Shown piece by piece: positions 23,317-30,907 of a stretch of DNA of 32,249 nucleotides. The position numbers and the translations under genes were made by a program. The DNA is from Prochlorococcus sp. AG-409-J19 (lineage in GTDB: Bacteria > Cyanobacteriota > Cyanobacteriia > PCC-6307 > Cyanobiaceae): assembly GCA_003215635.1 (NCBI GenBank), contig QCKC01000016.1, forward strand, positions 1 to 32,249, written 5' to 3'. Numbering within the stretch: the first letter of the stretch is position 1; each line of letters begins with the position of its first letter. The notes beneath the pieces are model-generated. The model had not been told where the DNA came from, did not search any database, and saw only the letters and a list, made by a program, of their open reading frames with translations.

Positions 23317-23664
23317 TGTTTCTCTAAATAATCATTTGATGCAGATCTCTAATTTACTCTGTTGTTGATCGCTATTCATTGCTATTGGATTTTTCATCAT
23401 TATTTTGGATTGTCTCATATTGATTTGTGAGTAATCCCTTAAAATATGAACATAGAAGATTCATTTCTTTTTCCAGAATAATGAATAGAATATCAGTAGA
23501 TTTTTTTTAATACTTTGCTTATCCAATTGAAATCCTATCAGATTGAAAATTCCTTTTATGAAGCATCTATACTTATTTATCGAAGCTTTTCCTCATTCCT
23601 TACCTGATTTGATCTGGATGATGCAGAAATATCCGTTCAGAAATTGAAGGCATCAAATTTTTCT
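23317..23664. other. Intergenic region between the CaCA exchanger gene and pyrC
   Basis: 348 AT-rich bases between divergent genes, so it should hold both promoters. A 29-codon frame at 23558-23647 (starting MKHLYLFIEAFPHSL) ends 17 bases before the pyrC ATG and could be a leader ORF, or chance. No strong hairpin with a T-run was found; a T8 run near 23502 has no stem. Confidence 0.4.
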
Positions 23665-24729
23665 ATGAAACACTTGATGATTCGTCAACCGGATGATTGG
23701 CATCTTCATCTAAGAGATGGAGAGATTCTTGATTCATTGGTAGACGTCACGGCTCGCGTCTTTAGAAGAGCAATAGTGATGCCTAATCTAAATCCTCCTA
23801 TTACTACTATTCAAGCAGCAATTTCTTATCGGCAAAGAATACTTTCATCTTTAAAAGAAGGTCTTGATTTTCAACCCCTTCTAACTGCATATCTTACCGA
23901 TGATCTATCGCCAAAAGTTTTGAAGGATGGATTTGAGCAGAAAGTATTTTTTGCAGCGAAGTTATACCCTGCAAACTCAACAACTAATTCTTCTAAAGGA
24001 GTTACTGATATTAATGTTATTTCTCCTTTGATAGAGACAATGGAAAATATAGGAATGCCATTACTAATTCATGGTGAGGTAACTGATCCAGATATTGATA
24101 TCTTTGATAGAGAAGCTGTCTTTATCGATAAACATCTAATGCCGCTCTTGAAGAGATATCCAGGCCTTAGAGTAGTTTTGGAACATATAACAACTGAGAA
24201 AGCTGTCCAGTTTGTTGAGTCATGTGATGCACAATTAGGGGCTACAATTACCCCTCATCATTTACATATAAATAGGAACGCAATGTTTTTGGGTGGCTTG
24301 CGTAGTGATTTTTATTGTTTACCCATAGCCAAACGAGAGCATCATCGATTGGCATTAAGACGTGCTGCCACAAGTGGTAGATCTTGCTTTTTTCTGGGAA
24401 CGGATTCTGCTCCTCATCTAAGAGGTGCAAAGGTTAGCTCGTGCGGTTGTGCTGGGATTTTTAATGCCAAATATGCTTTAGAGAGTTATGTAGAGGTATT
24501 TGATGAGGAAGAAGCACTTGATAAATTAGAAGCATTTGCGAGTGAGAATGGACCAAATTTTTATGGGCTTCCCCTTAATGAGAAATTTATAAAGTTAGTT
24601 CAAAGAAATTACCTAGTAGAGGAATTATATGAGGTTAAAAATGAGAGAGGAAGCTTAGATCATTTAGTACCTTTTCATGCTGGTGAAAGATTACATTGGC
24701 ATGCTTTGTCTGTTGAAAATCGAATGTAG
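23665..24729 (+). CDS. pyrC: Dihydroorotase, class II (PyrC type)
   Basis: Cyclises N-carbamoyl-aspartate to dihydroorotate in pyrimidine synthesis. Numbered from ATG 23665 (354 residues), the binuclear zinc site is complete: H13 and H15 in DWHLHLRDG, carboxylated K99 in AAKLYPANSTTNS, H136 in LIHGEV, H174 in LEHITT and D247 in LGTDSAPH. All six are three lower than the E. coli PyrC residues (16, 18, 102, 139, 177, 250), confirming both identity and approximate start. A TTG at 23644 would extend it by seven residues and is less likely. It is followed by an apparent terminator and tRNA-Leu on the other strand. Confidence 0.97.
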   Translation: MKHLMIRQPDDWHLHLRDGEILDSLVDVTARVFRRAIVMPNLNPPITTIQAAISYRQRILSSLKEGLDFQPLLTAYLTDDLSPKVLKDGFEQKVFFAAKLYPANSTTNSSKGVTDINVISPLIETMENIGMPLLIHGEVTDPDIDIFDREAVFIDKHLMPLLKRYPGLRVVLEHITTEKAVQFVESCDAQLGATITPHHLHINRNAMFLGGLRSDFYCLPIAKREHHRLALRRAATSGRSCFFLGTDSAPHLRGAKVSSCGCAGIFNAKYALESYVEVFDEEEALDKLEAFASENGPNFYGLPLNEKFIKLVQRNYLVEELYEVKNERGSLDHLVPFHAGERLHWHALSVENRM

Positions 24730-24738
24730 TTTTTGTCG

Positions 24739-24768
24739 ATCCAATAATCTTTTTAATTGGATTTTTAT
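24739..24768 (+). terminator. Likely intrinsic terminator of pyrC
   Basis: ATCCAAT (24739-24745) and ATTGGAT (24756-24762) form a 7-bp stem with a 10-base loop, followed by TTTTATT. It begins 9 bases after the pyrC stop codon. The stem is AT-rich, so it is a moderate prediction. Confidence 0.55.
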
Positions 24769-24831
24769 TAGTATTTATGAAGGCTGATATTGAAGTGTCA
24801 AGGAAAAGTTGCCTTTAAAGCAAGAGATTTA

Positions 24832-24917
24832 TGGGAGCAGGGGGACTTGAACCCCCACAGTCTTTTACGACCTACGGATTTTAAGTCCGCTGCGTCTACC
24901 AATTCCGCCATGCTCCC
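24832..24917 (-). tRNA. tRNA-Leu (anticodon UAA), intronless
   Basis: The minus strand reads GGGAGCA (acceptor 5' arm), the D-arm GCGGAATTGGTAGACGC, anticodon loop CTTAAAA with anticodon TAA (complement of 24881-24883), a long class II variable arm, a T-arm GGGGG-TTCAAGT-CCCCC, then TGCTCCC and discriminator A. The 86-base length fits a class II tRNA-Leu with no intron. Many other cyanobacteria carry a group I intron in the anticodon of this tRNA. CCA is not encoded. Confidence 0.97.
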
Positions 24918-25386
24918 GCAATGGTTTAGGAAGAATTTTTTTTTTTGATCTTAGCAGCGAGTAGAAATTAAATTCTTAAAATCTAGAAAACGCTGATTTC
25001 GAGACATATCCTTATGGAGTTTGGGACTGAGAATCCCTTTTAATGAAAGGTTGAGCCTCTGATTCCTGCCGATTTTTGCTGAGGTTAAGGCCTCTGGTCA
25101 CTTGCCCATAATGACTGGTACTATTGATATGAAAAAAGCATTTTTCTACATTGATAGCCATTGTCAGCCCTTATTGATATTTTTTAATTGACTAGTATCA
25201 ATAGCGATCGTTCATTGAGCTTTGCTTTCTTTCTAGGTAACAAAGCATAAGAATGAATTAAATTTTGTTGCTTGCAAATTCCATCATCTCATTGACCTTA
25301 TGTGGAAATACCTTTATTGGCATTCTAGATTTAGTCAAGTATTTTGCCGTAACAAGCTCCAAAAGCCAATTTTCATTTTCTGAACC
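24918..25386. other. Long intergenic region upstream of ndhL
   Basis: 469 bases with no convincing gene. A run of T (24938-24948) follows the tRNA promoter side. Four copies of ATTGATA occur in 80 bases: forward at 25123-25129, 25150-25156 and 25173-25179, and inverted at 25196-25202. GCGATCG at 25204-25210 is a truncated form of the cyanobacterial HIP1 octamer. A 49-codon frame on the minus strand is listed separately. A promoter for ndhL or an unrecognised small RNA may lie here. Confidence 0.4.
25012..25161 (-). CDS. Doubtful small ORF (49 aa)
   Basis: ATG at 25161 opens a 49-codon frame beginning MAINVEKCFFHINSTSHYGQ and ending in a Gln/Ser-rich tail. An AAGG lies about 7 bases before the start. 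No homology is recognised, the composition is not distinctive, and the frame overlaps the ATTGATA cluster. Listed only because the region is otherwise empty. Confidence 0.15.
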   Translation of the reverse strand: MAINVEKCFFHINSTSHYGQVTRGLNLSKNRQESEAQPFIKRDSQSQTP

Positions 25387-25608
25387 ATGAATGAATCTTT
25401 AGTAGTTCTTGCCGCTTATTCATTTATAGGAATTCTTTATTTGGTGTTAGTGCCTCTTTCTCTCTATTACTGGATGAATACAAGATGGCATGAGATGGGG
25501 AAGATAGAGCGGTTACTTATTTATGGATTTGTATTTATCTTTTTCCCTGGATTGATTCTTTTTGCACCTTTCTTGAATTTGCGCCTTAAAGGGCAGGGTG
25601 AGGTATAG
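25387..25608 (+). CDS. ndhL: NAD(P)H-quinone oxidoreductase (NDH-1) subunit L
   Basis: Small membrane subunit specific to cyanobacterial and chloroplast NDH-1, which carries cyclic electron flow and respiration and supports CO2 uptake. The 73 residues have two hydrophobic segments (about 6-28 and 43-63) joined by the conserved [17 protein letters not shown] loop, typical of NdhL. The start is ATG 25387. It overlaps the downstream DUF3007 gene by 11 bases, and trpA follows. This ndhL-DUF3007-trpA order is one I know from marine picocyanobacteria. Confidence 0.92.
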   Translation: MNESLVVLAAYSFIGILYLVLVPLSLYYWMNTRWHEMGKIERLLIYGFVFIFFPGLILFAPFLNLRLKGQGEV

Positions 25609-25960
25609 AAAATTGACTCGTGCAAATATTCTTATAATAGGTGCATTGGTATTGCTTGTTGCACCACTCGGATTTGAAGGCTTCAAGCTTTTGGGCTTTG
25701 AGGGTGCTTCTGCAGGAATTGCTGCTGAAGCCGTTCTTGTTTTACTTGTACTGGTTTGGATAGGGTCTTATTTGTTTCGAGTAGTTACTGGCAATATGAC
25801 ATTCAGTCAACAGCGAAAACGTTATAAAGAGGCCTATGAGGAATTAACCAAAGCTGAACTGCAGGCTCGATTTGACGCTATGTCTATCCAAGAGCAAGAA
25901 AATATCTTGAACGAGGTTGAAGGGGAGCCGCATCCTTTTACGTCATCTTCTGATCCATAG
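25598..25960 (+). CDS. DUF3007 family membrane protein
   Basis: 120 residues from a GTG at 25598 that overlaps the end of ndhL. Two N-terminal membrane segments (about 10-32 and 40-62, [19 protein letters not shown] and [16 protein letters not shown]) are followed by a basic, charged helix with [20 protein letters not shown] that looks like a coiled coil, and an acidic tail. The family (DUF3007) is found in cyanobacteria and plastid-bearing eukaryotes. Coupling to ndhL hints at a link to NDH-1 or thylakoid membranes, but that is inference. Confidence 0.87.
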   Translation: MRYRKLTRANILIIGALVLLVAPLGFEGFKLLGFEGASAGIAAEAVLVLLVLVWIGSYLFRVVTGNMTFSQQRKRYKEAYEELTKAELQARFDAMSIQEQENILNEVEGEPHPFTSSSDP

Positions 25961-26006
25961 ACTGTATAAAGATTATTCTTCTTATGTAAGGTTAAAGCTA
26001 ATACAT

Positions 26007-26013
26007 AGGAGAG
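26007..26013 (+). promoter_or_regulatory. Ribosome binding site of trpA
   Basis: AGGAGAG just before the TTG at 26017. It supports the unusual TTG start, since no in-frame ATG lies upstream of the first conserved residues. Confidence 0.65.
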
Positions 26014-26016
26014 ATC

Positions 26017-26841
26017 TTGAAGGCTGAATTTGATCCTAGAGCTACTATTCAAGTTAGCTTTAATAAAATAAGACAAGAAGGTCGTATTGCTCTTATGCCC
26101 TTCGTGATGGCTGGTGATCCAGATATAGAGACAACAGTTCAGATTCTTCTCAGACTTGAAGAAGCTGGTGCTGACTTAATAGAACTAGGTATTCCGCATA
26201 GTGATCCTCTCGCTGATGGTCCAGTAATACAAGCTTCAGCATCCCGTGCACTTAAATCAGGCACAACAATTTCGGGTGTTCTTAATATGTTGAGTTCTTT
26301 AAAAGGTAAGTTATCTATTCCTATTATTCTCTTTACTTATAGCAATATTCTCCTCTCTAGAGGAATAGAGGCTTTTTGTCAGGATGCATCAGAAGCAGGA
26401 GTCTCTGGACTTGTAGTCCCAGATCTTCCTTTAGAAGAGGCCGAAAGGTTGTCACCTTTGGCGTTAAAGGAAGGTTTAGATCTAATCCTTTTAGTTGCTC
26501 CTACTACCCCAAAGGAACGTATGAAAAGAATTTCAGATAGCAGCAGTGGTTTTACATACTTGGTTAGTGTTACTGGAGTTACTGGTGAAAGAGCAATTGT
26601 TGAAGATCGTGTTGAATCTTTGGTTGAGGAATTAAGTAAATTTTCTTCCCTCCCAATAGCTGTAGGTTTTGGAATCTCAGGACCAGATCAAATAAGGCAA
26701 GTTAGTTCTTGGGGCGCAGATGGTGCAATTGTCGGAAGTGCTCTTGTTAAAAGAATAGCTCAGGCCAAACCTGGATTTGAAGCTGAAGAAGCTGCATATT
26801 TTTGCAAAGAGCTTAGAGAAGCTACAACGAAAAATAGCTGA
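26017..26841 (+). CDS. trpA: Tryptophan synthase alpha chain
   Basis: Cleaves indole-3-glycerol phosphate to indole and G3P; indole is channelled to TrpB. The 274 residues include catalytic E56 and D67 in [19 protein letters not shown], spaced 11 apart as in Salmonella (E49, D60). Also present are [18 protein letters not shown], the flexible loop region [11 protein letters not shown], and the phosphate-binding [12 protein letters not shown] and [15 protein letters not shown]. It starts at TTG with a good Shine-Dalgarno. It follows the DUF3007 gene by 56 bases and is not in a trp operon. Confidence 0.97.
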   Translation: MKAEFDPRATIQVSFNKIRQEGRIALMPFVMAGDPDIETTVQILLRLEEAGADLIELGIPHSDPLADGPVIQASASRALKSGTTISGVLNMLSSLKGKLSIPIILFTYSNILLSRGIEAFCQDASEAGVSGLVVPDLPLEEAERLSPLALKEGLDLILLVAPTTPKERMKRISDSSSGFTYLVSVTGVTGERAIVEDRVESLVEELSKFSSLPIAVGFGISGPDQIRQVSSWGADGAIVGSALVKRIAQAKPGFEAEEAAYFCKELREATTKNS

Positions 26842-26861
26842 ATTTATAGTTATAATTTTAG

Positions 26862-26890
26862 AAAAAAAAGCCCCATTTTCATTATGGGGC
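26862..26890 (-). terminator. Intrinsic terminator, minus strand
   Basis: On the minus strand, GCCCCAT (26890-26884) and ATGGGGC (26876-26870) form a 7-bp GC-rich stem with a 7-base loop followed by eight T (26869-26862), a classic rho-independent terminator. It lies 65 bases after the stop of the minus-strand cyAbrB gene. The same stem, without a T-run, lies after trpA on the plus strand. Confidence 0.8.
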
Positions 26891-26954
26891 AAGTTATTGG
26901 AGGCATACTTAATTAAAACTATTTGGGATATGCCATTTAATTTGAGCCTTTATT

Positions 26955-27314
26955 TTAATCTTCCGATCCTGACGGTACCAATTTGATTTGTTTACGCCCA
27001 AGTTTGATATCAAATTCGTCACCTGATTTAAGATCTAGTAGTGCTGTATAAGCTTTACCGATTAAGAGATTTCCATTTCCTTGTACAGTAGCGATATAGC
27101 TAAGCTTTCTGCCTCCTTTGCCGACACCAGCAGTGCTTTCAGAAGCAAGATTTACACCTTTGGCTTCCAGAAGTGATTCATAGAAAGCAGTGAAGTTCAG
27201 TCTTTCAGCACCATCCTTTTTAGTGGAAACGTATCCGCAAGCACGAACTAGATCTGATTTGCTTACATCACCTAGTTCTTTGACTTTCGCTAGGAGTTCC
27301 TTTCCAGTGAGCAT
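26955..27314 (-). CDS. cyAbrB-type transcriptional regulator
   Basis: Cyanobacterial AbrB-like DNA-binding protein of 119 residues. In other cyanobacteria cyAbrB proteins tune carbon/nitrogen balance genes. The N-terminus LTGKELLAKVKELGDVSKSD and VRACGYVS precede the C-terminal AbrB-like fold (about 65-115), visible as GRKLSYIATVQGNGNLLIGK and LKSGDEFDIKLGRKQIKLV. In cyAbrB the DNA-binding domain is C-terminal, the reverse of Bacillus AbrB, and that order is seen here. The start is ATG 27314, the gene is divergent from a yciI-like gene and is followed by a strong terminator, so it is probably monocistronic. Confidence 0.93.
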   Translation of the reverse strand: MLTGKELLAKVKELGDVSKSDLVRACGYVSTKKDGAERLNFTAFYESLLEAKGVNLASESTAGVGKGGRKLSYIATVQGNGNLLIGKAYTALLDLKSGDEFDIKLGRKQIKLVPSGSED

Positions 27315-27416
27315 GAGTTTTAATTGTGAAACTTGCCTCTAAAATATAGCCTTAAATCTCCTATTCGTGCCAATATTTTGGAGTAAATAATTCACGACTA
27401 CTTAAAATCATTAATT

Positions 27417-27686
27417 ATGGAGAAATTTGTTCTTTGGGGAACCTACTGTGAAAATGCCCTTAAAAAGCGAGAGCCTTTTCGTGAGGAGCATCTCAGTCGG
27501 CTGGCGAGACTTAAGGATCAGGGTATTCTTATTACCCTTGGCCCAACTAAATGTAGTCAATATGTCTTTGGTGTTTTCGAATCAGATAGTTTGGACAAGG
27601 TAAAGAATCTTTTAGAGGAAGACGTTTATTGGATAGAAGGTATATGGACGGCTATTGAGGTTTATCCTTGGAACCAAGCTTTTTGA
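27417..27686 (+). CDS. YciI family (YCII-related domain) protein
   Basis: 89-residue ferredoxin-like-fold protein: FVLWGTYCENALKKREPFRE, HLSRLARLKDQGILITLGPT, YVFGVFESDSLDKVKNLLEE and a final WTAIEVYPWNQ strand. Family members have a conserved His in the R-x-x-H-L-x-x-L helix (EEHLSRLARL here). Function is not known; some relatives have weak enzymatic roles in aromatic degradation. The 3' end overlaps the convergent cytochrome gene by 25 bases. Confidence 0.85.
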   Translation: MEKFVLWGTYCENALKKREPFREEHLSRLARLKDQGILITLGPTKCSQYVFGVFESDSLDKVKNLLEEDVYWIEGIWTAIEVYPWNQAF

Positions 27687-28063
27687 GCTTGCTCAAGTAT
27701 CCATTTGGCTACGAGTTCGTCTTCGCCTTCTTCAAGAACTTTGCTATAACCAGACATAATCCCGACACCTTCTCGGGAGATTTTTGCGATGGATTCTGCA
27801 TTGTCTAGATCGAATCGTTTGAGGGTTGAGAGCTTAAGATTCTTTCCTCTGCGAATAATATTTCCACCATTTACATGACAAGCAGAACAATGCTGGATGA
27901 AAATCTCTTGACCATTCTTTTGTGTTGAAGCTTTGCTTGAATTAGGTAAGAATAATATTAGAGCTATTAATAATAATAATGATCCCATTTTCTTTGAAAT
28001 TGCTTTAAGTATGTCACTTAGATTGAATTTGGTGGTGTAAATAAAATATCTGATTTTTGGCAT
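27662..28063 (-). CDS. Small c-type cytochrome, cytochrome c6-like
   Basis: Soluble lumenal or periplasmic electron carrier. From the ATG at 28063 there are 133 residues: a basic lead (ILKAISKK), a hydrophobic signal core MGSLLLLIALILFLPNSSKA (about 26-45) with likely cleavage after KA, then a mature domain of about 88 residues with haem motif HCSACHVNGG and a probable axial Met in GVGIMSGYSKVLEEGE. It resembles the c6 family, but the Asn-Ile-Ile-Arg-Arg run after the haem motif and short length leave open c6 against c6B/c6C. An ATG at 27988 would drop the basic lead, and a TTG at 28162 would lengthen the N-terminus. Confidence 0.83.
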   Translation of the reverse strand: MPKIRYFIYTTKFNLSDILKAISKKMGSLLLLIALILFLPNSSKASTQKNGQEIFIQHCSACHVNGGNIIRRGKNLKLSTLKRFDLDNAESIAKISREGVGIMSGYSKVLEEGEDELVAKWILEQAQKAWFQG

Positions 28064-28326
28064 GGTTTCTTTTCCGTTTAGAGTTTTGCTTGGTGTACAA
28101 ATTTTAATAGGGATTATTTTATGGGTCAATTCTAAGAAGATTTGTGCACATTTATTTCTCAACTATTAAAAGTTGGTGCTAAATTGGAATTTTCTATAAA
28201 TAAAGCTTGCCTGCTTGCCAGAGATTAAGAAGCCATTAGCAAACAAAATAATCCTGTTGTATATTTTATTGATTCCCTTGGTGAAGTTTATAATTAGAAG
28301 AATGCAATTGCGAAGATTCTAATAAA

Positions 28327-28686
28327 TTAGTCTATTGATTCAGTGCAATCATCTCTAATCTCCTGGAGTAAAAAATCTAATTGGCCAAATGGGTCGCTAT
28401 GCATTTTAATATTATCTTGACCTATTGCTTTGGGATCTGTTTGCTCTTTGCTATAGTTTTCTAAATTTTTAGACCATTCACGTTCTATTTCACAAAGACG
28501 AACCATCACTCCTTGAGAGCCCTCAGAATCATATTCTCTTTTTAATTTATCTAATAAGAATGGCATTCTAGAAGAATCTACTTCTAAGCTATTTTTTAAA
28601 TCAGCTTGTGTACGCCCATGATGCTTTAGCCAATCCTTTAAGAGATTTGTTAGTTCTTCTTCTATTTGTTTGGACCATTTAGGCAT
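28327..28686 (-). CDS. Conserved hypothetical protein, small helical, charged
   Basis: 119 residues that I do not recognise beyond a likely picocyanobacterial family. The sequence is helical and charged: PKWSKQIEEELTNLLKDWLK, then HGRTQADLKNSLEVDSSRMP resembling a short helix-turn-helix (QADLKNSL...SRMPFLLDKL), a GSQGVMVRLCEIEREW segment and an acidic C-terminus. The helix-turn-helix appearance suggests a DNA-binding protein related to Cro/XRE-type folds; this is a weak inference. It lies downstream of the sigma factor gene on the same strand, separated by 280 bases with a hairpin. Confidence 0.65.
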   Translation of the reverse strand: MPKWSKQIEEELTNLLKDWLKHHGRTQADLKNSLEVDSSRMPFLLDKLKREYDSEGSQGVMVRLCEIEREWSKNLENYSKEQTDPKAIGQDNIKMHSDPFGQLDFLLQEIRDDCTESID

Positions 28687-28753
28687 TAGTGACTAGAGGA
28701 TGATCGACAGCAGTCATGATGAACCTTGAGACTAACTTGATTAATGGGACTTA

Positions 28754-28778
28754 AAAGATTGAAAAAATTTCAATCTTT
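28754..28778. terminator. AT-rich perfect hairpin downstream of the sigma factor gene
   Basis: AAAGATTGAAA (28754-28764) and TTTCAATCTTT (28768-28778) form an 11-bp perfect stem with a 3-base loop. On the minus strand it lies about 190 bases after the sigma factor stop and ends in T-rich sequence, so it could terminate that transcript. It is palindromic and could act on both strands. Confidence 0.4.
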
Positions 28779-28966
28779 AGAATCTAGCAGAGGTATAACT
28801 TGAATAATTACTCTTTTCAAGTCTTTCGATAAGAAATCTATGAGCCAATGAATTGTCGAATGAGCGTTTTATTGTGTTATAGATTGAATGTTCGTAAAGA
28901 TGATGGATTTCCTTTGGCCTGTGTTCTCGCCCGATATATTTTGCCATCTTAATTTGAATTTAGCTC

Positions 28967-29884
28967 TTAGTCTTCTACTAGACCACTTTGAATTCCAGTT
29001 TTACGTAGTTTCCTTAGGGCACGATGTACTACTTGCCTGCAGTATTCACGACTGCAATTCATATGTCTTGCGACTTCTGCCAATGTTCTCCATTCGTTTG
29101 ATCCATCCAGGCCGAATCTAAGAGTGACAACAGTTCTTTCTTTAGGAGTTAGGTTTGATTTGTCTAAGAGCATCCACACTGAAGCGCTTCTTTCTGCTAG
29201 CTCTGCAAGCTCCATTGGAGGTGTTTGATCGCTTGCTAACACATCTACGAGCTCAGATGGGTCTGATTTTGACTTCACAACTCCTTGAAGACTCACCGTT
29301 ATACTTCTTAGCTCGCAAGAGAGAAGATCCTCAACTTCATTAATAGGTATTTTTAGCGATTTTGCTAATTGCTTTGAACTTGGAGGTAGACCATTGGATT
29401 GCATTAAACGAGCTTTGGCGGCTCTAAGTTTGGTGAGTTTTTCATTTACATTTACAGGTATTCGAATAGTTCTACTTTGAGTTGACAGCGCTCTGTTTAA
29501 TCCTTGTCTTATCCACCAATAAGCATATGTAGAAAAACGATGTCCACGTTTAGGGTCATATTTTTCGACAGCTCTTGTTAGGCCAAGAGTGCCTTCCTGA
29601 ATTAAATCTAGAAGGTCTAGGCCTTTTCCTTGATATCTTTTGGCCAGGTTTACGACAAGTCTTAGGTTGGCCGTAATCATTTGATCCTTGGCCCTTTCTC
29701 CTGTTCGAATTATTCGAAGGTCCTCTTCTGTATATTCATCAGGATTTTTCTTTTTTTGATTTTCTGAACCATTAGTTATCTCAAGCATTGCCTGAACTTT
29801 TCTGCCCATGGTTAGTTCTTCTTCGGGCGTTAATAGTTGATGCCGCCCGATCTCGCTAAGGAATGCACTTAATGAACTCACCAT
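28967..29884 (-). CDS. RNA polymerase sigma factor, sigma-70 family group 2 (RpoD-like)
   Basis: Alternative, non-essential-type sigma factor related to the principal sigma. The 305 residues start with region 1.2-like HQLLTPEEELTMGRKVQAML, then region 2 (about 75-150) with NLAKRYQGKGLDLLDLIQEG, YDPKRGHRFSTYAYWWIRQG and the -10 recognition helix, region 3 near 155-215, and region 4 (about 230-300) with LTPKERTVVTLRFGLDG and the -35 reader SREYCRQVVHRALRKLRK. The absence of a long region 1.1 marks group 2 rather than the housekeeping SigA. The Prochlorococcus sigma gene number cannot be told here. Start ATG 29884. Confidence 0.94.
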   Translation of the reverse strand: MVSSLSAFLSEIGRHQLLTPEEELTMGRKVQAMLEITNGSENQKKKNPDEYTEEDLRIIRTGERAKDQMITANLRLVVNLAKRYQGKGLDLLDLIQEGTLGLTRAVEKYDPKRGHRFSTYAYWWIRQGLNRALSTQSRTIRIPVNVNEKLTKLRAAKARLMQSNGLPPSSKQLAKSLKIPINEVEDLLSCELRSITVSLQGVVKSKSDPSELVDVLASDQTPPMELAELAERSASVWMLLDKSNLTPKERTVVTLRFGLDGSNEWRTLAEVARHMNCSREYCRQVVHRALRKLRKTGIQSGLVED

Positions 29885-29996
29885 TTAATTCGCTTCGCTT
29901 AATTAAACTAGACGCAAAGTGTTTTTAATCTCGACGCGTAAGGAAGAGTACTGAATTAATTTTTTTTCCTTTATTGAACACTTTCTTTATAAAGCA

Positions 29997-30086
29997 ATGG
30001 AACCTGAAGGTTTGCTTAGGGTTTCAGCCAGTCTCAAGCGGGTCCGTAGAGGCTTATCAGAGTCTGAGGACTTAAGAGATATTTAA
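29997..30086 (+). CDS. Doubtful small ORF (29 aa)
   Basis: ATG at 29997 opens MEPEGLLRVSASLKRVRRGL, followed by nine residues and a stop. It lies in the 284-base gap between hisIE and the sigma factor gene. The peptide is basic in the middle and acidic at the end and looks helical. No Shine-Dalgarno is seen and no homologue is recognised. Low confidence. Confidence 0.2.
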   Translation: MEPEGLLRVSASLKRVRRGLSESEDLRDI

Positions 30087-30168
30087 TTTTTTAGTCTTTA
30101 AGAAATCAAATTCTAATTTATTTACTCAAAAGCAAATTGAACCGAGATTTTATGGATACAGCTTTCTC

Positions 30169-30846
30169 TCATCCTCTGCGAGGTGCCCCTTTCCTGAGAG
30201 CTAGAACTTTTAGGACTTTCCGCCAGGTGACCTTATGGTGGGCTAGGGCTACTTGAAGATGGTAAATAATGTCAGCCGCTTCATTGGCAATGGAGCTCTC
30301 ATCATCGTCTTTGCATGCCATCACGAATTCGGCACTTTCTTCGCCAATTTTTTTTAAAATTTTGTTATCGCCACCTGCTAGGAGTTTATTTGTATAGCTT
30401 TCGTCTTGAGGGTTTGCTTTTCGATGTTTAATGACTTCAAATAGTTCACTGCATGCATCTTGAATAGGCTGGACCTTGCTTAATTGATTTTCGGTGGTTG
30501 ATATGTCCAATTTTTTGAAGAAACAACTTCTTTCACCTTTGTGGCATGAGATAGATCCAGTTTGATCAATGATTAGCAAAATAACGTCAGAATCACAGTC
30601 ATAACGTATTTCTTTGATTATTTGAGTGTGACCACTAGTTGAGCCTTTGTGCCACAGTTCATTTCTGGAACGACTCCAATAGTGTGCTTGGCCTGTCTTT
30701 ATAGATTCCTCAAGTGAAGATTTGTTCATCCATGCCATCATAAGAACAGCACCATCAAGCCAGTCTTGGGCGATAGCAGGTATCAATCCTTGATCATTGA
30801 AGCGTAGTTCGTTTATGAAATCTTGGTTGGTAGCAAAGGTTGGCAT
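30169..30846 (-). CDS. hisI: Bifunctional phosphoribosyl-AMP cyclohydrolase / phosphoribosyl-ATP pyrophosphatase
   Basis: Steps 2 and 3 of histidine synthesis in one protein (HisIE), 225 residues. The HisI domain (about 1-112) has the conserved AYWSRSRNELWHKG-like block (residues 54-68) and metal sites DCDSD (83-87) and C101/C108 in CHKGERSCFF. The HisE domain (about 125-225) has KKIGEESAEFVMACK and NEAADIIYHLQVAL, whose acidic residues bind Mg2+. Fusion of the two is usual in cyanobacteria. Start ATG 30846. It is divergent from the queD-like gene (61-base gap). hisG is 15 kb away, so his genes are scattered. Confidence 0.95.
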   Translation of the reverse strand: MPTFATNQDFINELRFNDQGLIPAIAQDWLDGAVLMMAWMNKSSLEESIKTGQAHYWSRSRNELWHKGSTSGHTQIIKEIRYDCDSDVILLIIDQTGSISCHKGERSCFFKKLDISTTENQLSKVQPIQDACSELFEVIKHRKANPQDESYTNKLLAGGDNKILKKIGEESAEFVMACKDDDESSIANEAADIIYHLQVALAHHKVTWRKVLKVLALRKGAPRRG

Positions 30847-30907
30847 GGCTATTGAAAATCAAATTGAAAACGGTTTTGTTTTTTCCTTAGACTTTTAAAG
30901 TGACTTT

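Noticed and set aside
25204..25210. HIP1 octamer site
   Set aside because: GCGATCG lacks the final C of GCGATCGC, and HIP1 is scarce in marine picocyanobacteria.
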